From contig CAYJKT010000007.1 in assembly GCA_964370775.1 (NCBI GenBank), positions 1 through 64,000 of the forward strand: a DNA stretch of 64,000 nucleotides. Direction: 5' to 3'. The notes below the pieces were generated by a model. That model had not been told where the DNA came from. It was given only the letters and a program-made list of their open reading frames with translations, and did no database searches. The translations under genes were made by a program, and so were the position numbers. Shown here in pieces: positions 18,270 through 27,234 of the stretch. The DNA is from SIG603 sp964370775 (GTDB taxonomy: Bacteria > Bacillota > Clostridia > Oscillospirales > Acutalibacteraceae). Within the stretch, counting starts at the first letter, position 1, and each line of letters starts with the position of its first letter.

Positions 18270-19370
18270 ATGACAAATATCGGTATTGTTGGTATTGGTG
18301 ATATCAGCGGAATTTATCTAAAAAACATTACTAATATGTTTAAAGAAATTCAAATTGTTGCGGTGTGTGACCTTAAAAAAGAAAGAGCACTAAAAGCACA
18401 AGAAGACTATAATATTCCTAAAGTTTATGACACTATGGAAGAATTATTTGATGACGCAGAGGTTGATATAGTTCTTAACTTAACTAGACCTTACGAGCAT
18501 TTTGATGTTACAAAAGCAGCATTGCTAAAAGGCAAACATGTGTATTCAGAAAAACCACTTGGTGCTAGTTTAGAAGAGGGTATAAAACTTGTTGAACTTG
18601 CTGAAGAAAAAGGTTTGATGATAGGTGGCGCACCTGATACATTCTTAGGCGCTGGTGTTCAAACTTGCCGTAAGCTTATCGAAGACGGAGTTATTGGTGA
18701 TGTTGTTGGTTGTGCTGCATTTATGGTATGCCGTGGCCACGAAGGTTGGCACCATGACCCAGAGTTCTACTACAAATACGGTGGTGGACCAATGCTTGAT
18801 ATGGGACCATATTACTTAACTGCGTTGGTTAATATGATAGGCGGAGTTAATAGTGTTTCTGCTGTTGCTAAAACAAGCTTTGAAAAAAGAATTATCACAA
18901 GCGAGGAGCACTTTGGTGAGACTATAGATGTTGAAGTTCCTACATATATTACAGGTATTATGAACTTTGATAACAACGTTGTTGGTACAATTTTCACAAC
19001 ATTTGACGTTGTTAATAACGGACAAGCTAGATTTGAGATTTATGGTAGCGAGGGTACTTTGATAGTGCCTGACCCTAACACATTTGGTGGACCGGTTAAA
19101 GTGTTACACAGATTAGACAAAGAGCTAAAAGAGATGCCTTTAATGTTTGATTACAAAGAAAACAGCCGTGCTTTAGGTCTTGCTGACATGGCAAAAGCAT
19201 TGGAGACAGACAGAGCACCTAGAGCGTCTTACAAACAAACTCTACATGTTTTAGAAGTTATGGAAAGCTTTGTAAAAAGCAGTAACGAGAGAAAAACAAT
19301 TGATATAGAAACTAAATATCAAAAAGAAGCTATTATGAAAATCAACCCACTACCAGGTGTATTAGATTAA
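18270..19370 (+). CDS. Gfo/Idh/MocA family oxidoreductase
   Basis: This family of NAD(P)-dependent dehydrogenases acts on sugars, inositols and related polyols. The 366-residue protein has the Rossmann N-domain GIVGIGDISGIY (glycine loop, residues 4-15), the conserved SEKPLGASLEEG with the family lysine, and a C-terminal domain with GGGPMLDMGPYYLTAL, which holds the usual catalytic-region aspartate. The GxGxxS/G loop reads GIGDIS. It is the second gene of a two-gene operon with the ThuA protein. No transporter or kinase is nearby, so the substrate is unknown. Confidence 0.9.
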   Translation: MTNIGIVGIGDISGIYLKNITNMFKEIQIVAVCDLKKERALKAQEDYNIPKVYDTMEELFDDAEVDIVLNLTRPYEHFDVTKAALLKGKHVYSEKPLGASLEEGIKLVELAEEKGLMIGGAPDTFLGAGVQTCRKLIEDGVIGDVVGCAAFMVCRGHEGWHHDPEFYYKYGGGPMLDMGPYYLTALVNMIGGVNSVSAVAKTSFEKRIITSEEHFGETIDVEVPTYITGIMNFDNNVVGTIFTTFDVVNNGQARFEIYGSEGTLIVPDPNTFGGPVKVLHRLDKELKEMPLMFDYKENSRALGLADMAKALETDRAPRASYKQTLHVLEVMESFVKSSNERKTIDIETKYQKEAIMKINPLPGVLD

Positions 19371-19380
19371 TTTGCGAATA

Positions 19381-19416
19381 AAAAGGACAGGTGCATTAAT
19401 TTGCATCTGTCCTTTT
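19381..19416 (+). terminator. Rho-independent terminator of the ThuA operon
   Basis: A 15-bp arm starting AAAAGGACAGG (19381-19395) pairs with its complement ending CTGTCCTTTT (19402-19416) around a 6-nt loop. One G-U pair is valid only in plus-strand RNA. Confidence 0.88.
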
Positions 19417-19419
19417 AAC

Positions 19420-19455
19420 AAAAAAAGCAACCACGAGGTAAAGGCCCGTGGCTGC
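19420..19455 (-). terminator. Rho-independent terminator of the small-peptide gene
   Basis: On the minus strand GCAGCCACGGG pairs with CTCGTGGTTGC across a 7-nt loop (19427-19455). Both non-Watson-Crick positions become G-U only in minus-strand RNA, and seven T residues follow. This gives independent evidence that the short minus-strand gene is transcribed. Confidence 0.85.
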
Positions 19456-19486
19456 TTAGTTTTAGCTTATTAAATTATTGTTTAAT

Positions 19487-19630
19487 TTAGCTGCAAACTA
19501 CAGGTGTTTTATCGAAATCGTAGATATTGTCGCCGTAGCAAGCATCGCTATCTGTACCTGGGTTTGATGTGTACATTGTTTGGTCTAAGTTTAGTCCTTC
19601 GATTGTTGGGTTTGTCCATGTTTTTTTCAT
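19487..19630 (-). CDS. 47-residue small peptide, RiPP-precursor-like
   Basis: A complete transcription unit encodes 47 residues: promoter 19703-19730, AGGAG nine bases before ATG 19630, stop TAA at 19487, and a dedicated terminator. The N-terminus MKKTWTNPTIEGLNL resembles the leader-like start of many small clostridial peptides of the K-K-T-W-x-x-P type. The C-terminal half is rich in G, S, T, D, N and Y and has two cysteines (C31 and C46, in DACYGDN and VVCS). It has no signal peptide and no membrane helix. No maturation enzyme, protease or exporter lies nearby, so calling it a RiPP precursor is inference; it could also be a bacteriocin-like or regulatory peptide. Confidence 0.7.
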   Translation of the reverse strand: MKKTWTNPTIEGLNLDQTMYTSNPGTDSDACYGDNIYDFDKTPVVCS

Positions 19631-19702
19631 TGTTGTTTTCTCCTAAAAATTTATATTTTACTTTACAGAGATAATTCATAGTTTCTCTTTAGTACGTTCA
19701 TA

Positions 19703-19730
19703 ATTATAACACAAACTGTGAATAAATCAA
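19703..19730 (-). promoter_or_regulatory. Promoter for the 47-residue peptide gene
   Basis: On the minus strand: TTGATT (19730-19725), 16 bp, TATAAT (19708-19703). The predicted start near 19696 leaves a 5' leader of about 66 nt. Confidence 0.6.
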
Positions 19731-19739
19731 GAAATCTAA

Positions 19740-19930
19740 CAGAATTGTTAGAAAAAATATGAAGTAAATATTAAATATTGATTAAATTGATGTTAATTTA
19801 CAATCTAATATGTGAAATTATTAATAAAAATATATACAATATCTAAATATGTGAATAAAATATGAATATTAAAAACACTAGAAATGTTTGTTATAAATTC
19901 AAAATAAGAATAATAACTATCGATTTTTAC
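19740..19930 (+). other. AT-rich intergenic stretch, nothing recognised
   Basis: About 190 bases of very AT-rich sequence lie between two divergent promoters (19703-19730 minus, 19933-19961 plus). I see no open frame with a ribosome site, no stable hairpin and no obvious repeat. Confidence 0.5.
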
Positions 19931-19932
19931 TA

Positions 19933-19961
19933 TTGAATATAAAATATTATTGTAATATAAT
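19933..19961 (+). promoter_or_regulatory. Promoter for the 774-residue lipoprotein
   Basis: TTGAAT (19933-19938), 17 bp, TATAAT (19956-19961), with the start codon 38 bases downstream of the -10. Confidence 0.68.
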
Positions 19962-19998
19962 GATAAGTAAAGATATTAGTTAAAGAAAGGTGAAAATT

Positions 19999-22323
19999 AT
20001 GAAAAGTAGATTTTTTGTGTTTTTGTTACTGTCGGTGATAATTTTGTTAACAGCGTGTAGTTCACAAAGTGAGCAAACAGGAGATGTGAGCGAAACAGAA
20101 AATGGTACTGGTTTTTTTGGTCTAGGTGGAGACAGTGACGAAGAAATCGAGGACGAGATTGAAGACTACCCATTTTTTGCCGAGTCTTTAGAAAATATCG
20201 AAGATACTGTCTCTATTAAATATATAGATGACGGTGTACACATTGATTTTACAGGTAGCAACGAATTTGGAGACGGCTATGCGTTTATTCCAAACACGAC
20301 TTTAATAACTGGAACAGCTGATTATTTTGAAAAAGATAATAGCAACTCTAGTTCGTCACAGATTTATGTTTATGAGGGAATGAGCGACTTGATAATTTCT
20401 TCAACTGACATTGACCCTCATATTAATGGTATAGCGTATGACAGAGATTATTCGAGAGTATATCCATACTCTTATTCATATATCACATCTAGAGCACCTA
20501 AACTCTGGATTGCTGAGGGTGCAGAAATAGAAAATATTGAAACTGGTGATGTAGAAGAGATTGAAGGTGCACTGACAGAAATGACTACAGTGTACCGAGA
20601 TGATGAACTTATTATAGAGATAACTGGTACTGGCGAGACTACTGTGATTGATAATTTATCTGCTACCTTAACAGGAGTATATCTTTTAAAAGGTAGCAAT
20701 GGCGAGTATGATATAGAAATACTTATGGATAGAAGTCAGGGTGGAATAGTAATGGTCACGCTTATATCTGAAAGAGAGAAGACTAAATTTGAATTCAAGT
20801 ATGAAGACATATCTTATGAAACAGATTATGAATACAGCACTAATCCTCCAACAGGTGTAGGCTTAGAAGTAGTTTATAATCAAGCAGAATATGATGTGCC
20901 TGAATTTAAGTGGGGTATTTCTGATTATAGCAAAGATTGGTATTATTGTAAGCTACAAGTTAAAATACAAGACGGAATTTGGTACACGATTCCTTACGGA
21001 ATAAGCCAAAATTATGATGAGAAGTATGTGTTGCAATTAAATCGATTTGTTGAGGATGCAAAAGAATTTGAAGATGTAACGATAGAAAAAATAACCGAAG
21101 CAAGAGTAGCGTTTTTTCCTGCAAATGTAGAAATAGATTTTGAGAGCTACAACTTTACTAAAGGTGAAGATTGGATTGAATGTGATATATCATACAATAC
21201 CAATTACGATGACACAGAATTAGTTATAGAAAGAACTAGTGGAATGGAAGAATTTTATGATAATTACAATCTAGCTTATTACAAGATATATGATTTAATT
21301 CCATTTGCGAAATATGATTTTTCAGCCGAAATAGATGGTTCTGGCAATAGTTCGATAGGAGTAACTGATGAAGAAGGTAGTTATGAGATATATGATTACG
21401 ACAGCGACGCAAGTGGTACAGAAGAAGAGTGGGAATTTGGTTTTTCAAATCAGTCTACTGGAAAAATAGTAAGCGATGTAATAGAATATGTATTATCAGC
21501 TCACATTGTAGAAATCGGTGAAGAAGAAAACGGTGTAACTCCATATTCAGTTACAAAGCACGTGCATACCAATTTTTACTTAAACACCGACAATGTAGAT
21601 GTAGACGGATTAGAGGAAATGGTAGAAATAAATACTGAAAATGATTCAGAAGTTTCAAATATATTAACTTCTATACAAAATAGGAGAGATACTATTGAAG
21701 TTCGTTATGAAGATGACTTAGTTTATCTCGATTTTACTGGAAGTAATATATTCGGAGACGGCTATGCAGTTATCCCTAATTCTAGCGTGATTATAAACTC
21801 AGTAGCTCCGTTTTATCCAGATGATGACAGCATAGATAGCATGGGAGAAGTTCTTGTTAATTTGGATATGGTTAATTATGATAATATAAAAATATTTTTT
21901 GAGGACGATATTTCAAATTATGTTGAATATCAAGTGAGCGAAGAATGGAGAGAAGCTATGGATAAAGAATTTGTGGGCGAAGAGGGTGTAAGCCAAAGTT
22001 GGAGTGCCACAAAAGCTAATATAATCACAGGTGAAAACACTGAGAACGAAAGTATTGATGAAATTATAGACGTTTCAGGAATATCTGCTACTAGTGTATC
22101 TCAAAATGGTGAAATTCACTTTAATATTAATGGAATAGATGACTATATGCCTCATAGCGAAGCGATTTTTACAGGATATAATAGGTATAGTTATTTATTC
22201 GAAAAAGGCTCTTTAGGCACTGATTACATCTCTATACCGTTCTACGCATACTTTGAGAACGACGTTTTAATCGTAGAGATTAATTATTACTCAAGAAAAC
22301 TTATTATTGAGTTTGAAAAATAA
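19999..22323 (+). CDS. Large acidic lipoprotein with an internal duplication
   Basis: ATG 19999 is eight bases after AGAAAGG, so the upstream GTG 19990 is unlikely. The 774-residue product has a signal peptide with lipobox LLTAC and should be lipid-anchored outside the membrane. After an acidic linker (EEIEDEIED), a block around residues 72-98 (IKYIDDGVHIDFTGS, then GDGYAFIPN) recurs near 565-590 (VRYEDDLVYLDFTGS, then GDGYAVIPN), so the protein holds two copies of one unnamed domain. The whole chain is Asp/Glu-rich and beta-like. I recognise no family. It is monocistronic, between its own promoter and a terminator. Confidence 0.8.
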   Translation: MKSRFFVFLLLSVIILLTACSSQSEQTGDVSETENGTGFFGLGGDSDEEIEDEIEDYPFFAESLENIEDTVSIKYIDDGVHIDFTGSNEFGDGYAFIPNTTLITGTADYFEKDNSNSSSSQIYVYEGMSDLIISSTDIDPHINGIAYDRDYSRVYPYSYSYITSRAPKLWIAEGAEIENIETGDVEEIEGALTEMTTVYRDDELIIEITGTGETTVIDNLSATLTGVYLLKGSNGEYDIEILMDRSQGGIVMVTLISEREKTKFEFKYEDISYETDYEYSTNPPTGVGLEVVYNQAEYDVPEFKWGISDYSKDWYYCKLQVKIQDGIWYTIPYGISQNYDEKYVLQLNRFVEDAKEFEDVTIEKITEARVAFFPANVEIDFESYNFTKGEDWIECDISYNTNYDDTELVIERTSGMEEFYDNYNLAYYKIYDLIPFAKYDFSAEIDGSGNSSIGVTDEEGSYEIYDYDSDASGTEEEWEFGFSNQSTGKIVSDVIEYVLSAHIVEIGEEENGVTPYSVTKHVHTNFYLNTDNVDVDGLEEMVEINTENDSEVSNILTSIQNRRDTIEVRYEDDLVYLDFTGSNIFGDGYAVIPNSSVIINSVAPFYPDDDSIDSMGEVLVNLDMVNYDNIKIFFEDDISNYVEYQVSEEWREAMDKEFVGEEGVSQSWSATKANIITGENTENESIDEIIDVSGISATSVSQNGEIHFNINGIDDYMPHSEAIFTGYNRYSYLFEKGSLGTDYISIPFYAYFENDVLIVEINYYSRKLIIEFEK

Positions 22324-22360
22324 AAAAGCGGTGTGACGATAATTTTCGTCACACCATTTG
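22324..22360. terminator. Bidirectional terminator
   Basis: GGTGTGACGA (22330-22339) pairs with TCGTCACACC (22346-22355) around a 6-nt loop. A-rich sequence on the left and T-rich on the right allow termination of both the lipoprotein gene and the convergent aldo/keto reductase. Confidence 0.85.
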
Positions 22361-22362
22361 TT

Positions 22363-23286
22363 TTATGGTAAAATATTGCCAGCTGACATATATAGGCTAT
22401 ACCATTCTTCTCTAGTTAAATTAACATTAGAACCATTTACGATTTCTTCTAATCGTTCACACTTTGTAGTTCCTGCAATAACTTGCATGTTAGCAGGGTG
22501 TCTTAAAATCCATGCTGTTGCAATTCCAGTCGCAGTAACACCGTATTTTTCTGCTAGCTCTTCAAGTTTTTGGTTAAGCTCTTTGTACTCGTCATTACCT
22601 AGGAAAACGCCTCTCCAACCAGACATTTGGAATGGTGACCATGCTTGGATAGTAATGTCATTAACTCTGCAATAATCAAGAACCTCTCCGTCTCTGTCAC
22701 TTGCACCAGCAGTTTGCATGTTAGCCTCAAAACCTGATGTAATCATGCCAGCGTGTGCTAAACCAAATTGAAGCTGGTTTACAAGAATAGGTTGCTTAAC
22801 CTCTTTTTTTAACAGCTCTATTTGCATTGGTCTGTGGTTTGATACACCAAAATGCTTAACTTTTCCACTTGCTTGCAAGCTGTCAAAAGCCTCTGCAACT
22901 TCGCTAGGTTCAACCAGTGTATCAGGTCTGTGAAGCACTAGCAAATCTAGGTATTCTGTGTTAAGTCTTTTTAGAATACCGTCAACTGAACTCACAATGT
23001 ATTCTTTAGAGAAATCGAACATCTTGCCAGGTACGATTCCACATTTTGATTGAATTGTGATAGACTCTCTTAAAGACGGTTTTTTAGCTAACAGTTTACC
23101 GAATTGTTCTTCACAACTACCAGCACCGTAAATATCAGCGTGTTCAAAAAAGTTTGCGCCTAATTCAATAGCTTTGTCTACTAGTTCCTCTGTTTGTTTG
23201 TCGTCAAGCTCTTTTAATCTCATGCAACCTAACACAACGTTTGGTAACATTAGTTCACTTGTTCCTAATTTAATTTTTTTCACCAT
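22363..23286 (-). CDS. Aldo/keto reductase (YdhF-like)
   Basis: This 307-residue TIM-barrel oxidoreductase uses NADPH to reduce aldehydes or ketones. Visible are the catalytic tyrosine in EHADIYG (near 49-55), the lysine-containing IQSKCGI strand, the histidine-bearing LLVLHRPD, the NQLQF strand and the C-terminal cofactor motif VIAGTTKCERLEEI. It most resembles YdhF-type enzymes; the substrate is unknown. It starts 14 bp after the dnaE stop and is probably cotranscribed with it. Confidence 0.9.
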   Translation of the reverse strand: MVKKIKLGTSELMLPNVVLGCMRLKELDDKQTEELVDKAIELGANFFEHADIYGAGSCEEQFGKLLAKKPSLRESITIQSKCGIVPGKMFDFSKEYIVSSVDGILKRLNTEYLDLLVLHRPDTLVEPSEVAEAFDSLQASGKVKHFGVSNHRPMQIELLKKEVKQPILVNQLQFGLAHAGMITSGFEANMQTAGASDRDGEVLDYCRVNDITIQAWSPFQMSGWRGVFLGNDEYKELNQKLEELAEKYGVTATGIATAWILRHPANMQVIAGTTKCERLEEIVNGSNVNLTREEWYSLYMSAGNILP

Positions 23287-23299
23287 AATCCTCCGAAAT

Positions 23300-26200
23300 T
23301 TATTTCTTCATAGCAACGTTATCTTCACCAAGCAGTGATTTTAAATTGCTAATAAGTATATCACTAACGTCAACTTTATAAGCTGACGGAGCTTTAACAA
23401 GTTTTTTCTCGCTGTCAAAATATATAAACAGCTCAGTGCTTCCATTGTGTTTAGATGTTATATCTAAAGCAAGTTGATACGCTTTTTTGTCGAGAACTTT
23501 TATATACAATCCACTTTTGTTTTGAGACTTAACACTCTCTAACTCTTTCTCCGCTTCAACAAAATAATCGCTAATAAGCTTTGCATCTTTTTCTTCTGTA
23601 AAACTAAGTCTACCATGAATTTTAAGCTCAGAGCCCTCAAAAAGTAGCGTGGAATATCTCTCGTAAACCTGTGGAAAAACTATGACTTCCATTCCATCAT
23701 ACATATCTTCTACTGTGATAAACGCCATTGTAGCACCATTTCTGCTTTGTTTTTTCTTAACAGATGTCACAACAGCCATTAAATCTACATACATATTGTC
23801 AGAATATATCGTGTCTTCTTCTTTAGCACAAGCATGAATTAAGTCAATCCTTGCACATCGCCCACTCTCATACCATTTTTTGAAGCCCATCATAGGGTGG
23901 CCAGACAAATAAAGTCCTGTGACTTCTTTTTCCATAAGGAACTTTTGTCTGTCTTCGTAATCATCAAGCTTTTGTAAAGTGGTAGAGCTAGTCTCCTGTG
24001 GTACTGTGTCAAAAAATCCAATTTGACCCTCAATATTTTTGCGTTTGTCACTCTCTAACGCATCGATTAACGAGCCTAAACCCATAAGCATTTCACGGCG
24101 ATTATTAGATAAATTATCTATAGCACCAGCTTTAATAAGGCTTTCAATTGCTCTTTTGTTAAGGTCCTTGCCTTGCATTCTTTTGCAAAAATCTTCAAAA
24201 TTCACAAATGAACCGTTAAGGCTTCGTTCTTCCTCTAAGTTTTGAATAACTGCTCTGCCAAGATTTTTTATAGCAAGCAAGCCATAACGAATATCATTAC
24301 CTTGCACTGTGAACTTTGAGTTACTATGGTTGATATGTGGAGGCAAAACAGCAATGTTCAGTCTTTTACATTCTTCCAAATACACTGCAACTTTAGACGA
24401 TGTACCTAGCACACTTGTGAGCAATGCAGAAAGATATTCTTTTGGGAAGTGGTACTTCATATATGCTGTTTGGTATGCCACAACAGCATAAGCAGCTGCA
24501 TGACTTTTGTTAAATGCATACGCCGCAAAGTTTTCCATCTCAGCAAAAACTTGCGCTGCAATTTCAGCACTAACACCACGTCTAACGCAACCCTCAACAG
24601 CGATTGTTCCGTCCTCGTTTTCTTCGCCATATATAAAAGTTTTGCGTTCTTTTTCCATAACGTCAAACTTCTTTTTAGACATAGCACGTCTAACAATATC
24701 AGCTCGACCGAGTGAATAACCAGCAAGCTCTCTGAATATTGTCATAACTTGCTCTTGATAAATTATACAGCCGTAAGTAACGTCCAAAATCTTAGAAAGT
24801 CGCTCATGTTTATATACAATTTTATCTGGATTATGTCGGTTTTCGATATAAGTATCGATAAACTGCATAGGGCCAGGACGATACAGCGAGATAACAGCGA
24901 TTAAGTCCTCTAAACAATCAGGTCTAAGTCGCATGATTGTCCTAGTCATACCAGCAGACTCAAACTGGAACACTCCTTGCGTGTGCCCCTCAGTCATCAT
25001 GTCAAAAATCGCTTTGTCATCATGAGGTATGTTATCTATGTTAAAATCGGGTTGGTATTCGTGAATAAGTTTAACAGCGTTGTCGATAACAGAAAGGTTT
25101 CTAAGCCCCAAAAAGTCCATTTTAAGAAGCCCTAGTTCTTCTATAGTAACCATTGTGAACTGCGTTACGGTACTCTCATCATTTTTTGCAAGAGGTACAT
25201 AAGTGTCTACAGGTTTATCTGTGATAACAACACCAGCTGCGTGGGTAGAGGAGTGTCTAGGCATACCCTCAATCTTCATAGCCATGTCTAAAAGCTCTTT
25301 AATGCTATCGTCACTATCATATTTTGCCTTGAGTTCTGCCTCTTGTTTTAAAGCTTTTTCTATAGTCATTCCAAGTGGCATGGACGGCACAAGTTTTGCG
25401 ACTTGGTCTACCACGTTATATGGAATTGCAAGTGCTCTGCCAACATCACGTATCGCAAGCCTTGCTGCCATAGTACCAAATGTGATAATCTGCGCAACGT
25501 GGTCGTGGCCATATTTTTTTGTAACATAGTCGATAATCTCTTGTCGTCTCTCGTCACTAAAATCTATGTCGAAGTCAGGCATACTCACACGTTCAGGGTT
25601 CAAAAATCTCTCAAAAATCAGATCATATTTAAGTGGATCAACACCAGTTATTCCCACACAATAAGCTGCAATACTACCAACACCTGAACCTCTACCAGGG
25701 CCAACTGGGATATTTAAAGACTTAGCATGTCGTATAAAATCATACACGATTAGATAGTAGTTAGTGTAACCCATAGAGTTTATCATGTTAATTTCATAAT
25801 CTAGTCGCTCTACAATAGCTTTGTCTGGGTTGTCTCCATAGTATTTTTTTAAGCCGTCATAACAAAGCTTTTTAAAGAAATCAAAGTTATCGCTTCCGTC
25901 AGGTGTGTCAAATCTAGGCAATTTAGTCTCGCCAAAAGTGAAGTCTAAATTACATCTGTCTGCTATTATTTGAGTGTTCTCAATAGCCTGTGGAATATTA
26001 GGGAAGAGCTTACGCATTTCTTCTTCCGACTTAACATAAAACTGGTCAGAACCAAACTCTAGCACATCATCATTAACAGTTTTGTTAGTCTGAATACATA
26101 TTAAAACTTTGTGCATTTTAGTGTCTTCTTCTTCAATATAATGGCAGTCATTAGTTGCAACAAGGGGAATACCAGTTTCTTCTGAAAGCCTAATTATATC

Positions 26201-26761
26201 AGGGTTTATGCGCTGTTGGTCGAAAAGTCCGTGGTCTTGAATTTCAAGATAATAATTATCTTTACCAAAAATATTAACATGCCTTAAAGCGCATCTTTTA
26301 GCGCCTTCGAAATCATTTTGCATAAGAAGTTGTTGAACCTCACCAGCAAGACAAGCACTAAGTGCAATTAAGCCCTCGCTGTGCTCTTGCAATAGTTCGT
26401 AATCTACACGTGGTCTACCATAAAAACCCTCTGTGAAAGCAGTGGATACCATAGAAATCAGATTTCTATAACCTGTTTCGTTTTCGCAAAGTAAAATAAG
26501 ATGTCGGCTACCTCTGTCGGTAGGGTGAACTTTATCAAAGCGAGTTCGTTTAGCAACATAAACCTCACAACCAATAATAGGTTTAATTCCTTTTTTCTTA
26601 GCAGCTTTATAAAAATCTATCGTGCCAAACATAACGCCGTGGTCTGTCATTGCAACAGCAGTTTGACCGAGAGATTTAACTCGGTCTAGCATTTTTTCTA
26701 TTCTACAAGCTCCGTCAAGCAAGCTGTATTCGGTGTGTAAGTGCAAGTGTGCAAAAGCCAT
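23300..26761 (-). CDS. dnaE: DNA polymerase III alpha subunit DnaE
   Basis: DnaE is a replicative C-family DNA polymerase; in Firmicutes that also have PolC it extends RNA primers. The 1153 residues start with the PHP domain (HLHTEYSLLDG, residues 6-16). The palm-domain catalytic aspartates lie in PDFDIDFSD near 395-405 and a second D-containing loop near 550 (LLKMDFLGLRNL). A helix-hairpin-helix region lies near 850 and an OB-fold near 985-1060. Full-length. It is the penultimate gene of the hprK-to-AKR run. Confidence 0.96.
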   Translation of the reverse strand: MAFAHLHLHTEYSLLDGACRIEKMLDRVKSLGQTAVAMTDHGVMFGTIDFYKAAKKKGIKPIIGCEVYVAKRTRFDKVHPTDRGSRHLILLCENETGYRNLISMVSTAFTEGFYGRPRVDYELLQEHSEGLIALSACLAGEVQQLLMQNDFEGAKRCALRHVNIFGKDNYYLEIQDHGLFDQQRINPDIIRLSEETGIPLVATNDCHYIEEEDTKMHKVLICIQTNKTVNDDVLEFGSDQFYVKSEEEMRKLFPNIPQAIENTQIIADRCNLDFTFGETKLPRFDTPDGSDNFDFFKKLCYDGLKKYYGDNPDKAIVERLDYEINMINSMGYTNYYLIVYDFIRHAKSLNIPVGPGRGSGVGSIAAYCVGITGVDPLKYDLIFERFLNPERVSMPDFDIDFSDERRQEIIDYVTKKYGHDHVAQIITFGTMAARLAIRDVGRALAIPYNVVDQVAKLVPSMPLGMTIEKALKQEAELKAKYDSDDSIKELLDMAMKIEGMPRHSSTHAAGVVITDKPVDTYVPLAKNDESTVTQFTMVTIEELGLLKMDFLGLRNLSVIDNAVKLIHEYQPDFNIDNIPHDDKAIFDMMTEGHTQGVFQFESAGMTRTIMRLRPDCLEDLIAVISLYRPGPMQFIDTYIENRHNPDKIVYKHERLSKILDVTYGCIIYQEQVMTIFRELAGYSLGRADIVRRAMSKKKFDVMEKERKTFIYGEENEDGTIAVEGCVRRGVSAEIAAQVFAEMENFAAYAFNKSHAAAYAVVAYQTAYMKYHFPKEYLSALLTSVLGTSSKVAVYLEECKRLNIAVLPPHINHSNSKFTVQGNDIRYGLLAIKNLGRAVIQNLEEERSLNGSFVNFEDFCKRMQGKDLNKRAIESLIKAGAIDNLSNNRREMLMGLGSLIDALESDKRKNIEGQIGFFDTVPQETSSTTLQKLDDYEDRQKFLMEKEVTGLYLSGHPMMGFKKWYESGRCARIDLIHACAKEEDTIYSDNMYVDLMAVVTSVKKKQSRNGATMAFITVEDMYDGMEVIVFPQVYERYSTLLFEGSELKIHGRLSFTEEKDAKLISDYFVEAEKELESVKSQNKSGLYIKVLDKKAYQLALDITSKHNGSTELFIYFDSEKKLVKAPSAYKVDVSDILISNLKSLLGEDNVAMKK

Positions 26762-26772
26762 TTTGTTATCCT

Positions 26773-27234
26773 TTATTTATAAATTAATTTAAAAAAGTGC
26801 TCTGTGAAAATAAATTCTTCATCATTTTGTCCCCACTGAACTACAATTCGTACAATGTACTCTCCACTGTTTTCAGAGTGTATGAAATGTGGTTGATTTT
26901 CATAGACCACGTTGTAGTCTAAATCGTACATACTAAACTCTAGATTATCGGAATAATCTTCTGAATATTTTACGATAATCCCACCGTCGCCTACCTCTAG
27001 TGTCTCTAGTGTATCTGCAATCTGAGCTATATCTAGTGGGGGGTAGTCGCTCTTTGTAGTGCCGTCTGTTGTTTTAAGCAAATTCTCTGTCGTGTTTATT
27101 AAAACAGAGTTAGACTCCACGCTTACATCACCCTCTTTAATTGGTTGATTTAAAAATAGCATGAGGGCTATAACTACTGCGATTAAAGCAGTAAATGATA
27201 GTGCTAGAAAAGCTATATATTGTTTTTTTGTCAT
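26773..27234 (-). CDS. Unknown single-pass membrane protein between whiA and dnaE
   Basis: The 153 residues comprise a short basic N-tail, one membrane helix (about 7-28) and an extracytoplasmic domain of about 120 residues with low-complexity S/T/D after the helix and a beta-like C-terminal half (GEYIVRIVVQWGQ). There are no cysteines or recognised motifs. The ATG overlaps the whiA stop by four bases (ATGA), so it is translationally coupled to whiA and lies 11 bp before dnaE. I do not recognise the family. Confidence 0.75.
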   Translation of the reverse strand: MTKKQYIAFLALSFTALIAVVIALMLFLNQPIKEGDVSVESNSVLINTTENLLKTTDGTTKSDYPPLDIAQIADTLETLEVGDGGIIVKYSEDYSDNLEFSMYDLDYNVVYENQPHFIHSENSGEYIVRIVVQWGQNDEEFIFTEHFFKLIYK

